From the NCBI GenBank assembly GCA_020072805.1, contig JAIQGC010000059.1, forward strand, positions 1 to 62,024: a DNA stretch of 62,024 nucleotides. The letters are read 5' to 3'. Below the pieces are notes generated by a model. That model searched no databases, was not told where the DNA came from, and worked only from the letters and a program-made list of their open reading frames with translations. Positions 51,532 through 62,024 of this stretch are shown here, one piece after another. Origin of the DNA: Terriglobia bacterium (GTDB lineage Bacteria; Acidobacteriota; Terriglobia; Acidiferrales; UBA7541). The translations under genes and the position numbers were made by a program. Position 1 is the stretch's first letter; every line of letters starts with the position of its first letter.

Positions 51532-53952
51532 ATGGCGAGAACGGCGGAGACGGTGCTGGAGTTTGACGGGCTGCTGGAGATGTTGCGGCGGAGGACGACG
51601 TGTGCGCCGGGCAGGCGGGCGGTGGATGGGTTTGTGCCGCGCGGGGAGCGCGCGGAGCTGGAGGCGGAATTTGCGCTGGTGAGCGAGGCGCGGGAATGGC
51701 TGCGGTGGGGCGGGGAGATGGGATTTGGAGGGCTGGCGGATCCGCGAGAGTGGATGGGGCTGCTGGTGCAGGAAGAGGAGGGCGCGGGCGGTTCGGCGGC
51801 GGGAGCGATCCTCGAGCCGAAGCAGTTGCTGGATGCGGCGTCGTTGCTGGAAACGGCGGCGTGGCTGAAGCAGCAGTTTCCGGAAGATGTGGAGGAAAAA
51901 TATCCGCGGCTGGCGGCGCGGGCCAATGCGCTGGGGAATTTTCAGGCGCTGCTGGGGACGATCAAGCGGGCGATTCTGCCGAACGGGGAGATCAGCGACG
52001 ACGCTTCGCCGGCGCTGCGGAGGATCCGGGCGAGCGTGGTGGAGACGCGCGAGTCGGTGCAGAAGCTGCTGAAGCAGATCTTGCGGAAGCGCGAGGCGGC
52101 GGGTGGAGAGGACTACGTGACGCTGCGCGGCGACCGCTTCGTGATTCCGGTGCGCGCGGAGAACCGGCGGGCGGTGCCGGGCGTGGTGCACGGAGCGAGC
52201 GGAACGGGGCAGACGCTCTTTGTGGAGCCGCTGGAGGCGCTGGACGCGAATAACCAGTTGGTGCAATTGAACGAGGAAGAGGCGGCGGAGATTTTGCGCA
52301 TTTTGCAGGAGCTGACGCGGCGGCTGCAGATGGAGCTGGGCGGATTGCGCGCGGCGGCGGAAACAATTGCGGAGATGGACGGAGTCTTTGCGCGGGGAAG
52401 ATTCGCGCGGGAGTTCGACGCGGCGATACCGGAGTTCAGCGAAGCGGGGGCGCTGCAACTGGTGGAGGCGCGGCATCCGGTGCTGGAGGACAAGCTGCGC
52501 CGGGAGAATCGCGCGATTGTGCCGATGACACTGGCGCTGGGCGGAGACGAGCGCGTGCTGGTGATCAGCGGGCCGAACACGGGCGGGAAGACGGTGGCGC
52601 TGAAGACGACGGGAATGGCAGCGCTGGCGGCGCAGGCGGGAATACCGGTGACGGCGCAGCGCGCGGTGCTGCCGCTGTTCGACCGCGTGCTGGTGGATAT
52701 TGGCGATGAGCAATCGATTGCGGCGGACCTTTCGACGTTTTCGGCGCACATGGTGAATTTGAAGGCCATGCTGGAAGCGGCGACGCCGCGTTCGCTGGTG
52801 CTGGTGGACGAAATGGGAACGGGGACGGCGCCGGAAGAAGGAGCAGCGCTAGCCGTGGCCCTGCTCGATGAGTTTCGCGGGAAAAACTGCATCGTGCTGG
52901 CGACGACGCATCACGACCGGCTGAAGACGTACGCCTCGACGACGGCGGGGGTGGTGAACGCGGCGGTGGAGTTTGACGAAGTGAATCTGCGGCCGACGTA
53001 CCGGCTGATGGTGGGAGTGCCGGGCGGGTCGAGCGGGATCGCGATTGCGAAGAGGCTGGGGATTGGCGAGGCGGTGATCGAACGAGCGCGGGCGCTGCTG
53101 TCGCCGGAGACGCTCGAGGCGGCGGATTTGATTGCGTATTTGCACCGCAGCCGGGACGAGCTGGACCGCATGCGCGCGCAAATGAACGAAGAGCGGCGCG
53201 GCCTGGAAGAGGAAAGAAAAAAGTTGCGCGGGGAGTGGGTCGCGCGGCAGCAGAAGAGGATTGCGGAGCTGGAAGCGAAATTCGCGGAGATGCAGAAGCG
53301 CTTTGACGCCAACGTGGCCAGCGTGGTGGAGGCGGTGAAGGAGCGCGAGCTGCGCGGGCAATTGGAGAAGACGGCGCGGCGGAAAATGCAGGAGGCGCGC
53401 GGCGAGGCCAAGGAAGAGCTGAACGCGGCGGTGGTGCAGACGCTATCGGAGTCGCAGGCGGATCTGGGCGCGGTGGTTGCGCCGGCGGGAGCGGTGAGCG
53501 CGGAGCGGCTGGTGCCGGGGGCGCGGCTGATCGTGAAGGGATTCCGGCAGCCGGTGGTGCTGCGGCGATTGGAGGGAACGTCGGCGGAAGTGGAGGCGGG
53601 GCCGCTGCGGATGAAGATAGCGGTGGAGGAGATTACGGGGATTGAGGCGGGGGGAGGCAAGGTTTCGCGCGGGGTGACGGTTACGGCTGCGCCCGGCGAA
53701 GGCTCAGTTTCGAATGAAATTAACTTGATAGGGATGAGGGTGGAGCAGGCGATCGAGCGAGTGGATAAATTTCTTGATGAGGCGGTGATTGCGAATCAGC
53801 AGCGCGTGCGGATCATTCATGGACATGGCACGGGCGCTTTGCGCAAGGGGTTGGCGGAGTTCTTGAAAACGCATCCGTCGGTGGAGTCGTTTGAGTTTGA
53901 AGTGGAAGAGCGCGGCGGCAAAGCGGTTACGGTTGTAGAATTGCGGACTTAG
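51532..53952 (+). CDS. mutS2: MutS2 (Smr-domain MutS-like ATPase/endonuclease)
   Basis: An 806-residue protein. The core domain (VLEFDGLLEMLRRRTTCAPG) and clamp are followed by the ATPase, with Walker A GPNTGGKT near residue 346 and FDRVLVDIGDEQSIAADLST plus LVLVDEMGTGTAPEEGAAL. A coiled-coil rich in Glu/Arg runs from about 540 to 660. The KOW-like region and C-terminal Smr nuclease domain (GMRVEQAIERVDKFLDEAVI, RIIHGHGTGALRKGLAEF) end the protein. MutS2 suppresses recombination or rescues collided ribosomes in different bacteria. It lies 5 bp upstream of dnaG, so they form an operon. The start is at 51532; no site supports the long upstream extension. Confidence 0.96.
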   Translation: MARTAETVLEFDGLLEMLRRRTTCAPGRRAVDGFVPRGERAELEAEFALVSEAREWLRWGGEMGFGGLADPREWMGLLVQEEEGAGGSAAGAILEPKQLLDAASLLETAAWLKQQFPEDVEEKYPRLAARANALGNFQALLGTIKRAILPNGEISDDASPALRRIRASVVETRESVQKLLKQILRKREAAGGEDYVTLRGDRFVIPVRAENRRAVPGVVHGASGTGQTLFVEPLEALDANNQLVQLNEEEAAEILRILQELTRRLQMELGGLRAAAETIAEMDGVFARGRFAREFDAAIPEFSEAGALQLVEARHPVLEDKLRRENRAIVPMTLALGGDERVLVISGPNTGGKTVALKTTGMAALAAQAGIPVTAQRAVLPLFDRVLVDIGDEQSIAADLSTFSAHMVNLKAMLEAATPRSLVLVDEMGTGTAPEEGAALAVALLDEFRGKNCIVLATTHHDRLKTYASTTAGVVNAAVEFDEVNLRPTYRLMVGVPGGSSGIAIAKRLGIGEAVIERARALLSPETLEAADLIAYLHRSRDELDRMRAQMNEERRGLEEERKKLRGEWVARQQKRIAELEAKFAEMQKRFDANVASVVEAVKERELRGQLEKTARRKMQEARGEAKEELNAAVVQTLSESQADLGAVVAPAGAVSAERLVPGARLIVKGFRQPVVLRRLEGTSAEVEAGPLRMKIAVEEITGIEAGGGKVSRGVTVTAAPGEGSVSNEINLIGMRVEQAIERVDKFLDEAVIANQQRVRIIHGHGTGALRKGLAEFLKTHPSVESFEFEVEERGGKAVTVVELRT

Positions 53953-53957
53953 GAGCC

Positions 53958-55727
53958 ATGGCTGAAGCGGGATCATTCGCGGAGAAGGTGAAGCAGCAGG
54001 CGGACATTGTCCGCGTGGTGGGCGAATACGTGCGCCTGCGGAAGACGGGGAAGGATTTCAGCGGGCTGTGTCCGTTCCATCAGGAGAAGACGCCGTCGTT
54101 CACGGTTTCTCCGGTGAAGCAGATTTTCTATTGTTTCGGGTGCGGCAAGGGCGGGGATGTTTACAACTTCGTGATGGACATGGAGAAGTGCGAGTTTCCG
54201 GAGGCGGTGCGCACGGTGGCGGAGAAATGCGGGATTGCCATCCCCGCGCCGCGCGAGCGGTCGCCCGAGGAGCGCAAGGAGAATCAGCAGCGGTCGGTGC
54301 TGGTGGAGATGCACCGCGAGGCGCAGAGTTTTTTTGTGAAGCAACTGGAAGCGACGGCGGAGGGGCGGGCGGCGCGGGCGTATCTGGAGGACCGCGGTTT
54401 GGATAAGGAGGCGCTGGAGCGGTTCGGGATTGGCTACGCGCCAAGCGGCGGAGATATTCTGCTGCGGCAGTTGAAGGCCAAATACAAGGAAACGCAACTG
54501 GTGGAATCGGGGCTGATTTCACGGGACCAGCAGAGCGGACGGCTGTTCGACCGCTTCCGGCGGCGGATCATGTTTCCGATCGCCAATGATTCGGGAAAGA
54601 TCGTGGCGTACGGCGGGCGGGCGCTGGGCGACGACATGCCGAAATATCTGAATTCGTCGGAGACGCCGATCTATTCGAAGAGCAACATTCTGTATCACAT
54701 GGACCGTGCCAAGGAGGCACTGCGACGGCAGGACTACGCGGTGCTGGTGGAAGGATATATGGATGCGATCGCGGTGGCGCGCGCGGGAGTGAGCAACGTG
54801 GTGGCGGGTTGTGGGACGAGCCTGGCGGAGGCGCAGATCAAGCTGCTGGCGCGGTTCACGCGGCGCGTGGTGGTGAACTACGACCCGGACACGGCGGGGC
54901 TGGCGGCGACGGAGCGGTCGCTGGCGCTGCTGCTGGAGCAGGGGTTCGAGGTGAAGGTGCTGGCGCTGCCGGCGATTGGGGACAAGAAGGCCGACCCGGA
55001 TCTTTTTATACGGGAAAAGGGAGCGGCGGCGTACATCGAGCAATTGAAGGGCGCGCCGGAGTATGTGGATTACCTGATTGCGCGTGCCGCGAAAATGGAT
55101 TTGACGAGCGGAGAGGGAAAGCTGCGCGCGGTGAATTATCTGCTGCCGTATTTGCAGCGCATCCCCAACAAACTGCTACGTTCGGAATGGGCCACGAGGA
55201 TTTCGCAGCAGTTACGCATCGAGGAGCCGGTGCTGCGGGAGTCGCTGCGCAAGGCGGCGGCGGAACGCAGCGGGGTGGTGAAGACCAAGCCGGAACTGGT
55301 GAGCCGGGCGGGGCGGCCGGCGGAGCGGCGGTTGCTGCAAATGCTGGCGGAGGCGGAAGAGTTCCGCATGGAGCTGGCGAAAAGACTGCAGGAGGAGCGG
55401 CTGTATCAGGGGCTGGAGACGGAGAAAAGTTTCGTGGCGCTGATCGTGGCGAATCTTTCGGGCGAGCCGGTGCAGGTGAGCGAGCTGGCGGGAATGCTGG
55501 AGGAGCGGGAGAGGCGGCTGCTCTACGAGATTCTTTTCGAAAGCGGGGCGGAGCCGAGTTGGGAGGAGGCCGAGAGCTGCCTGGAGGCGCTGCGGCGGAG
55601 GAAAGTGGAAGTGGAGCTGGGGGAGGTACAGAGGGCGCTGGAGTCGAAGCCCGCAGCGGGGGAATTGAACGGGCTGCTGGAACGCAAGATGACGCTGATG
55701 CGCAAGCTGGCGTCGCTGGCGGGGTGA
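53958..55727 (+). CDS. dnaG: DNA primase
   Basis: A 589-residue replication primase. The CHC2 zinc finger has C38, H41, C59 and C62 (LCPFHQEKTPSF, YCFGCGKGGD). The TOPRIM core starts near residue 261 (VLVEGYMDAIAVARAG) with YDPDTAG near 311. The C-terminal DnaB-binding helical domain begins near 430. taggagcc precedes ATG 53958. In many bacteria dnaG and rpoD are neighbours (macromolecular-synthesis operon); here the pair is interrupted by an oppositely read M13 peptidase. It is co-directional with rpoD and with the G-rich (leading-type) strand. Confidence 0.97.
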   Translation: MAEAGSFAEKVKQQADIVRVVGEYVRLRKTGKDFSGLCPFHQEKTPSFTVSPVKQIFYCFGCGKGGDVYNFVMDMEKCEFPEAVRTVAEKCGIAIPAPRERSPEERKENQQRSVLVEMHREAQSFFVKQLEATAEGRAARAYLEDRGLDKEALERFGIGYAPSGGDILLRQLKAKYKETQLVESGLISRDQQSGRLFDRFRRRIMFPIANDSGKIVAYGGRALGDDMPKYLNSSETPIYSKSNILYHMDRAKEALRRQDYAVLVEGYMDAIAVARAGVSNVVAGCGTSLAEAQIKLLARFTRRVVVNYDPDTAGLAATERSLALLLEQGFEVKVLALPAIGDKKADPDLFIREKGAAAYIEQLKGAPEYVDYLIARAAKMDLTSGEGKLRAVNYLLPYLQRIPNKLLRSEWATRISQQLRIEEPVLRESLRKAAAERSGVVKTKPELVSRAGRPAERRLLQMLAEAEEFRMELAKRLQEERLYQGLETEKSFVALIVANLSGEPVQVSELAGMLEERERRLLYEILFESGAEPSWEEAESCLEALRRRKVEVELGEVQRALESKPAAGELNGLLERKMTLMRKLASLAG

Positions 55728-55735
55728 AGAAGGAA

Positions 55736-55765
55736 AGTGACTCGTGATTCGTGACTGGTGACTCG
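55736..55765 (+). repeat. Short direct repeats (GTGACTCGT type)
   Basis: Four imperfect copies of an 8-9-base word (GTGACTCGT, GATTCGT, GACTGGT, GACTCGT) lie in a row after dnaG. This is low-complexity spacer DNA with no gene. Confidence 0.5.
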
Positions 55766-55862
55766 TATTGAGAGCACCAAGCACAGAACTTTTATAGCAA
55801 TGCCGCTGTTGGCGTCAACGCACAAACCAGTGGCACGGAAAAGAAAACATCCCTGGCGGAAA

Positions 55863-57965
55863 TTACCAGACGCGGCAGACCTTCGGGCTGACCATTTTGT
55901 GGCCCTCTTTGCAACCGAAAACCTTGGCGAATTCGGAATTGTTCTGAAGAGCGCCGATGACGCGGTAGCGGCCGGGGGAGTGCGGATCCACCTTGGCGAG
56001 AAGGCGTGTGCTTTCGGGGGTTCTGTTTTCGCACCAGATTTGCGCGAAGCTCAGGAAAAAGCGCTGTTCGGCGGTGAAGCCGTCCTTTAGCTGGCCGGCG
56101 GCTTCGCTCTTTGCGCCGGAGAGAACTGCGCCGCGGAGAGCGAGGAGGGCGATGGTCACGCCGCCGTTGTCGGCGGTATTTTCGCCGAGGGTGAGGCGGC
56201 CGTTGAGGTGAACGTCATCCACGGGAACAAAGGAGGAGTACTCGTCGGCGAGGCAGGTGGTGCGCTTTTCGAATTCGGATTTGTCCGTTGGCGTCCACCA
56301 GTCGCGGAGATTGCCTTCCGGGCCGAACTTGCTGCCCTGGTCGTCGAAGCCGTGAGTGAGTTCGTGGCCGATGACCACGCCGATGCCGCCGAAATTGACG
56401 GCGTCGTCCTCGGACTTGTCAAAGAAGGGCGGCTGCAGGATGCCGGTGGGGAAGTTGATGTTGTTCTGCAGGGGGCTGTAGTAGGCGTTGACGGTGGGCG
56501 GGGACATGCCCCATTCGGATTTGTCCACGGGCGTGCCGATTTTACCGAGGTCGCGCTGGGATTCGAATTGCCGCGCGCGCAGGGCGTTGCCGAGCAGGTC
56601 GCCGCGCTGGATGGCCACAGTGCTGTAATCCTTCCATTTATCCGGATAACCGATCTTATTGGTGATGGCGCTGAGTTTGGCGATGGCCTGCTTTTTGGTT
56701 TCCTCGGACATCCAGGAAAGAGTCTGAATGTCCTGCCCCAAGGCCTTTTCGAGGGCGTCCACCATCTTCAGCATGCGTTCCTTGCCGTCCTTGCCGAAGG
56801 TTTCCTCGACGTAGGGCTGGCCGAGGGCTTCGCCGAGAAGCTGGTCGGTGGCGACGACGCAGCGCTTCCAGCGCGTCTGGAGTTCCTTCTGGCCGTTGAG
56901 GAAGCGGCCGAAAAAGGAAAAGTTTTCCAGGACAAAAGGTTCGGAGAGCAGCGGGGCGGCGGCGCGGGAAGCGTGCGCGCGGAGATAGGATTTCCAGTCC
57001 TCGAGGGAGGCGGATTCGATCAGGGAGTTAGTTTTCTGAAAGAAATCCGGGGGAGCGACGTTCAGTTCAGAGAAAGCGGGGGCCTGGGTGGCGGCGAAAT
57101 ATTTTGGAAACTGAAAATTGGGAGCGAGCGCGGCGAGTTCGCTGAGCTTCATCTTGTGATCGCGGCTCTTGGGGTCGCGCATTTTTACGCGGTCGAAGGA
57201 GGCTTCGGCTAGGCTGGTTTCAATGTTCAGCACGGCGCGGGCTTCCTGGGCGGCGGAGTCCCTGGAATCGCCGAGGAGAAAAAACATGTTCTGGAGGTGT
57301 TCGGTGTATTTCTGGCGGGTCTCGCGGGATTTGGCGTCCTGGTTGAGGTAATAATCGCGGTCGGGGAGGCCGAGGCCGCCCTGGCTGATGCCGGCGATGG
57401 TCTGGCTGGCGTTGTGGAAATCGGACTGCGGGCCGAAGTTGAAGAGGACATTGATTTCCCGGGATTGGAGGAAGGCGATGGCGCCCATCAACTGGTCGCG
57501 GGTGGTAATTGCGGCAATGCGCTCGAGGAGCGGGTTCAGCGGCGCCGCGCCTTTGGCGTTCACGGCAGTCTCGTCCATGCAGGAGGCGTAGAAGTCGCCG
57601 ATTTTTTGGGTGACGGGGCCGCGCTGGGGGTCGTTGGCGGAAGCTCTTTCCAGAATTTGGTGGAGCACCTGGCGGTTGTATTCGGCGAGTTCGTTGAAGC
57701 GCCCCCAGCGGGCCTGGTCGGAAGGGATGGGGTTGTTCTTGCGCCAGGCGCCGCAAGCGTATTCGTAGAAGTCGTCGCAGGGATTGACGGATTTGTCCAT
57801 GGCGGCGAGGTCGAAGGACTTGGGGCGGACGACGGGCCGGGCTTCGGCAGGAGCGGGGGCAGCGCTATTTTTCCCTGTGTCCGGCGCTTGCTGGGCGGAG
57901 GCAATGGGGCAGTGGGCCGCTGCCAGCAGCAGGCCAAGGATGGCGATGGTCTTTTTGCGGAACAT
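55863..57965 (-). CDS. M13-family zinc metallopeptidase (neprilysin/PepO-like), exported
   Basis: A 700-residue protein. The signal peptide TIAILGLLLAAAHCPIASAQ is followed by FDLAAMDKSVNPCDDFYEYA, CGAWRKNNPIP, the N-terminal M13 block. The zinc site is VIGHELTHGFDDQG (HExxH near residue 530). The third ligand is the Glu of GENTADNGG, followed by the C-terminal VSPKVCRVW motif (CxxW). The size matches the family. The start at 57965 has gaggtg upstream. It probably degrades small peptides in the periplasm. It sits between dnaG and rpoD and is read against them. Confidence 0.95.
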   Translation of the reverse strand: MFRKKTIAILGLLLAAAHCPIASAQQAPDTGKNSAAPAPAEARPVVRPKSFDLAAMDKSVNPCDDFYEYACGAWRKNNPIPSDQARWGRFNELAEYNRQVLHQILERASANDPQRGPVTQKIGDFYASCMDETAVNAKGAAPLNPLLERIAAITTRDQLMGAIAFLQSREINVLFNFGPQSDFHNASQTIAGISQGGLGLPDRDYYLNQDAKSRETRQKYTEHLQNMFFLLGDSRDSAAQEARAVLNIETSLAEASFDRVKMRDPKSRDHKMKLSELAALAPNFQFPKYFAATQAPAFSELNVAPPDFFQKTNSLIESASLEDWKSYLRAHASRAAAPLLSEPFVLENFSFFGRFLNGQKELQTRWKRCVVATDQLLGEALGQPYVEETFGKDGKERMLKMVDALEKALGQDIQTLSWMSEETKKQAIAKLSAITNKIGYPDKWKDYSTVAIQRGDLLGNALRARQFESQRDLGKIGTPVDKSEWGMSPPTVNAYYSPLQNNINFPTGILQPPFFDKSEDDAVNFGGIGVVIGHELTHGFDDQGSKFGPEGNLRDWWTPTDKSEFEKRTTCLADEYSSFVPVDDVHLNGRLTLGENTADNGGVTIALLALRGAVLSGAKSEAAGQLKDGFTAEQRFFLSFAQIWCENRTPESTRLLAKVDPHSPGRYRVIGALQNNSEFAKVFGCKEGHKMVSPKVCRVW

Positions 57966-58091
57966 GAGCACCTCGATGGAGTGGGGGAAGTCCAAGAGAA
58001 TCCGCAATCTAAACCGGAAAGAGGGCCGCGTCAACGGGCAAAAGGAGCGATGGCGAGAAAGGGAGGGAGGGGCGGAAAAGCAACAAATGCG

Positions 58092-58121
58092 TTGACAGGA
58101 ATGGACTTAGCCGTGTAGCGT
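58092..58121 (+). promoter_or_regulatory. Candidate sigma-70 promoter of rpoD
   Basis: The -35 is TTGACA (58092-58097), then an 18-bp spacer, and a weak -10 TAGCGT (58116-58121). It would give a leader of about 220 nucleotides. The 380-bp gap 57966-58345 otherwise holds only short accidental frames. Confidence 0.4.
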
Positions 58122-58345
58122 GGTACGGTTCAAGCGAGTAACGGTTCCCGTGTTCGGCGCATCTATCTCCATGTGGAAGAGCGCACGAGCGCGAAGGGCG
58201 GGATTGCGTCCACAACAAGGAATTGCGCCGGGAGCGGAAAAACGTTCCGCGGAGCGCCGCGGGATAACAAGCGGGATAGTGTTCGCGCCCGAGAGCAGCG
58301 CGGCGGCGGAGCGGGAAAAATCAAGATGAGGGTGGGAGGCGTTTT

Positions 58346-60076
<1,731 letters not shown>

Positions 60077-60116
60077 AGAGGGTTGAAAGTTAACAATTGA
60101 AAGTTGAAAGAGAGAG

Positions 60117-60143
60117 CGCCTCCGGGCTGACCGGGGGCGTTTT
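60117..60143 (+). terminator. Rho-independent terminator of rpoD
   Basis: The stem is CGCCTCCGG / CCGGGGGCG with one G-T pair, loop GCTGA, then T4 and a further T-rich run. Confidence 0.8.
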
Positions 60144-60174
60144 CATTTTTTGGAGCAGCTTGCACCGGGGGGAA

Positions 60175-60390
60175 TCAATCTGGGAATTCGACGCAGACGG
60201 CGTAGGAACAAGGGGCAGGGAGGGGCTGGCCGTGAATGCGGAGGGAGTCGAGATAGGAGGCAATGGCCTGGCGCATGTTTTTTTCGAGGGCTTCGCGGGT
60301 GTGGGCGGTGGAGGACCAGCCGGGGAGGTCCGGGGAGGATGCGAAAAAGCCCGCGTCAGTTTGTTCGACCACGATTAAATATCGCTTCAT
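60175..60390 (-). CDS. HicB-like antitoxin-type protein
   Basis: A 71-residue protein with the partial RNase H fold of HicB antitoxins: KRYLIVVEQTDAGFFASSPD, then LPGWSSTAHTREALEKNM and RQAIASYLDSLR. No DNA-binding tail follows. A HicA toxin (a short dsRNA-binding-like protein with a GSH motif) is normally next to it, but none is seen. The preceding short frame (60387-60524) overlaps its start by ATGA. It could be a solitary HicB relative rather than half of a toxin-antitoxin pair. Confidence 0.75.
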   Translation of the reverse strand: MKRYLIVVEQTDAGFFASSPDLPGWSSTAHTREALEKNMRQAIASYLDSLRIHGQPLPAPCSYAVCVEFPD

Positions 60391-60524
60391 TCGATCTCGT
60401 GCCGGGAGATTTCTTTCATCATTGGAAGCGGATAGCAGAATTTCGGTTGCCAGAAGGGGCGGGCCGGCCGCAAAAAATTTTTGGAGCGCCGATTAGCGTC
60501 GTCATCCACTAAAAGAATTTTCAC
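60387..60524 (-). CDS. Short frame overlapping the HicB-like gene (doubtful)
   Basis: A 45-residue frame from GTG 60524 with ggagagaag about 8 bases upstream, ending in a 4-base ATGA overlap with the HicB-like gene. The start VKILLVDDDANRR looks like the first strand of a response regulator, but the rest (SKNFLRPARPFW) does not. The end PMMKEISRHEIE could be the beginning of a lost toxin. It may be a gene remnant. The coupling to the next gene is the best evidence for translation. Confidence 0.3.
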   Translation of the reverse strand: MKILLVDDDANRRSKNFLRPARPFWQPKFCYPLPMMKEISRHEIE

Positions 60525-60640
60525 GAAACACTCTTCTCTCCGGCGCAGACGCACGGACAGTCAGACCCCTTATCGCCCGGGGGCGGGGAGAGCTTTATGG
60601 GGAAGGGGATTTGTTCCAACGTGAAACAGATTACGGGTTG

Positions 60641-61144
60641 TTAGAGGGCGGTGCCCGCGGCTTTGACTTGTTCGGAGGTGGCGCCGAAGAGCGGAGGAGC
60701 GGCGACGCCGAACAGACCTAGATAGTGGTAGACCTCGCCGCGATGATGGATTTCGTGCTCGGTCATGGCGCGGAGGAGAACCCAGACGGGAATTTGCGCG
60801 CCGGTGGGCGTGGTGCAGAGGCGCTGGAGATCGGCGTCGGAGAGGCGGGAGAGGAGTTCGCGGGATTCGGCGTGGAGGCGCTCAAGGAGGGCGAGGACGT
60901 TGTCGAGACCGTCGGCGAGCTGTCTGCTTTCCGTGGTGTAGCGGTGGGGATGGCCGAGAACGGTTTCGGCGAACATGAAGCGTTTGGTGACAGCGATGTG
61001 GCGGAGGAGATCGCCGGCGGTGAATTTTCCGGGGGCGCAGAGAGATTCGAGTTTGTCCGCGGGGATGCAGCGGGCGGCGCGAAGGGTGCGTTCGTGAATG
61101 CTGTCGAGATATTCGAGGAAGGGCTTGATGGTGCGGATTTCCAT
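60641..61144 (-). CDS. DinB-family protein
   Basis: A 167-residue four-helix-bundle protein of the DinB superfamily. LLRHIAVTKRFMFAETV, and TEHEIHHRGEVYHYLGLFG with the HxxxH-type metal ligands, are recognisable. The start ATG 61144 has gaggctcccatg-like context (ggagg nearby). The same superfamily as the gene at 36583 but only distantly similar. The reaction is unknown; it may be a thiol-dependent transferase or detoxifying enzyme. Confidence 0.88.
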   Translation of the reverse strand: MEIRTIKPFLEYLDSIHERTLRAARCIPADKLESLCAPGKFTAGDLLRHIAVTKRFMFAETVLGHPHRYTTESRQLADGLDNVLALLERLHAESRELLSRLSDADLQRLCTTPTGAQIPVWVLLRAMTEHEIHHRGEVYHYLGLFGVAAPPLFGATSEQVKAAGTAL

Positions 61145-61194
61145 GGGAGCCTCCGTGCCGGGGATTATGCCACAGGTATGCAGTCATGTGGCAG

Positions 61195-61226
61195 CCGTAG
61201 GGGCGCGGCATGCCGTGCCCCTACGG
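61195..61226. repeat. 32-bp near-perfect palindrome
   Basis: The two halves are CCGTAGGGGCGCGGCA and TGCCGTGCCCCTACGG, with one mismatch. It matches the palindrome at 44389-44418 and lies between two minus-strand genes. Confidence 0.85.
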
Positions 61227-61246
61227 TGATCGAGAAAACTGCGGGC

Positions 61247-62024
61247 TTAGCGGAGAAGCTGGCGGGCGCGGGCGGCGGAGAAGGTGGCGGCGAGATAGAG
61301 GAGGGCGAGGAGGAAGAAGCCGGTGGCGATGCCCACGGATTGAGCGATCCAGCCGAGGGCCACGCTCATGGTGACCTGAAGAGAGGTGGTGAGGATGGCG
61401 ATGGCGGATTGGGTGCGGCCCATGAAGTGACGCGGGACGATGGTGAGCAGCGCGGATTGTGCGACGACGCCGCCCGTGGCGCGGCAGAGTCCGGCGACGG
61501 CCTGCAGGGCGACGGCGCCGGCGAGGAAGGCCACGAAGGGAATGGTGATATGGACGAAGACGAGAAGAGCCATGGCGGCGACGTAGCCGGCCAGGCGGAT
61601 TTTTTGCGGGAGCTGGCTGGCGATGAGACCGCCGGCGACGGCGCCGAGGGCCCATCCGGATTCGAGAAAGCCGAGGCCGGTTGCGCCGGAGTGCAGGACG
61701 TCATTGGCGAGAGCCACGAGGACGATATTGCTGCTGACGACGCTGGCCATCATGACGGCGTGGGTGAGGCCTAGCGAGCGCACGACGGGCTGGGATTTCA
61801 GGTAGGCGAAGCCTTCTTTGAGGTCGGCGTAGATGGCCAGAGAGAGGCCGGCTTCGGCGACGGCGGGATTTTCGCCCGATTCGAGGGCTTCAGCGGTGGC
61901 TTCGGTGGCCGGAGAAAATTCGCGGGGATATTTCAGGTGCTCGCGGGGGGAAACATAGCCGCGGCGCACGTGAAAGAGGCAGAAGGCGGAGACGAAATAG
62001 GTGAGGCCGTCAATGAAGAGAATA
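61247..62024 (-). CDS. MFS transporter (N-terminus beyond the right edge)
   Basis: The frame is open to the window edge, so the start is missing; about 259 residues are present. It shows a transmembrane segment at the edge (IDGLTYFVSAFCLF), a long cytosolic loop (HVRRGYVSPREHLKYPREFS), and six further helices including ESGWALGAVAGGLIASQLPQ, AVALQAVAGLCRATGGVVAQ and ALGWIAQSVGIATGFFLLAL. The order and the MGRTQSAIAI block fit MFS efflux proteins of the DHA3/enterobactin-exporter-like type. The substrate is unknown. Confidence 0.85.
   Translation of the reverse strand, partial: ILFIDGLTYFVSAFCLFHVRRGYVSPREHLKYPREFSPATEATAEALESGENPAVAEAGLSLAIYADLKEGFAYLKSQPVVRSLGLTHAVMMASVVSSNIVLVALANDVLHSGATGLGFLESGWALGAVAGGLIASQLPQKIRLAGYVAAMALLVFVHITIPFVAFLAGAVALQAVAGLCRATGGVVAQSALLTIVPRHFMGRTQSAIAILTTSLQVTMSVALGWIAQSVGIATGFFLLALLYLAATFSAARARQLLR

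Noticed and set aside
50851-52749. 632-codon minus-strand frame opposite dacB end, LOG and mutS2
   Set aside because: Arg/Pro/His-rich shadow that spans several real genes.

Overview
The window is about 62 kb of high-GC bacterial chromosome. The gene families point to Acidobacteriota (inference, roughly 75% sure). They include an ASPIC/UnbV-TlpA hybrid, a KamA-type radical SAM protein, PilZ-like proteins of the 'NAHGAL' type, an MglA GTPase, a short S53 sedolisin, DUF6569, a porin-Amt operon, and many small palindromic intergenic repeats. No rRNA, tRNA, CRISPR array, transposase or integrase was recognised.

Layout. 1-3.1 kb: tail of an ASPIC/thioredoxin protein, a lysine 2,3-aminomutase-like enzyme and a PilZ-like protein. 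3.1-13.6 kb: a nitrogen-control block. glnB-glnD is read leftward and divergent from porin, two tiny membrane proteins, amt, a TPR protein, a small membrane protein and a CPA2 antiporter. A second amt-PII pair is read toward them from the right. 13.8-17.7 kb: endonuclease V, STAS protein, MglA, TPR protein and a frameshifted yvcK. 17.78-21.0 kb: an A/T-richer island with a TIR-SLOG protein and two ThsB-like TIR proteins, preceded by a 39-bp tandem repeat. This Thoeris-like cassette is the most interesting system here. 21.2-31.6 kb: metabolism and envelope genes (AhpD-like, PilZ-TonB fusion, glutamate dehydrogenase, class II aldolase, broken S53 peptidase, ankyrin protein, molybdopterin subunit, PEBP). 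31.6-33.4 kb: a second A/T-rich insert with an anti-phage dCTP/dCMP deaminase (DCD/AvcD type), placed directly upstream of ruvAB. 33.6-39.9 kb: ruvAB, DUF2306, DinB, folK and an S1C protease.

39.9-62 kb: DUF6569 and an M20 amidohydrolase, fhs, a zinc-ribbon protein, an M28 membrane peptidase, a lipoprotein, a SYLF protein, dacB, a damaged LOG gene, the mutS2-dnaG pair, an M13 peptidase, rpoD, a HicB-like protein, a DinB protein and a truncated MFS gene.

Two global observations stand out. First, the + strand is C-rich from 1 to about 39 kb and G-rich from about 40.7 kb on, whichever strand the genes use. This GC-skew switch has the polarity expected at a replication origin, though an inversion or assembly join is also possible. 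Second, five genes carry single-base shifts or internal deletions (yvcK, the second thsB, S53, LOG and the Cys-rich protein). This could reflect real decay or consensus errors in an environmental assembly.
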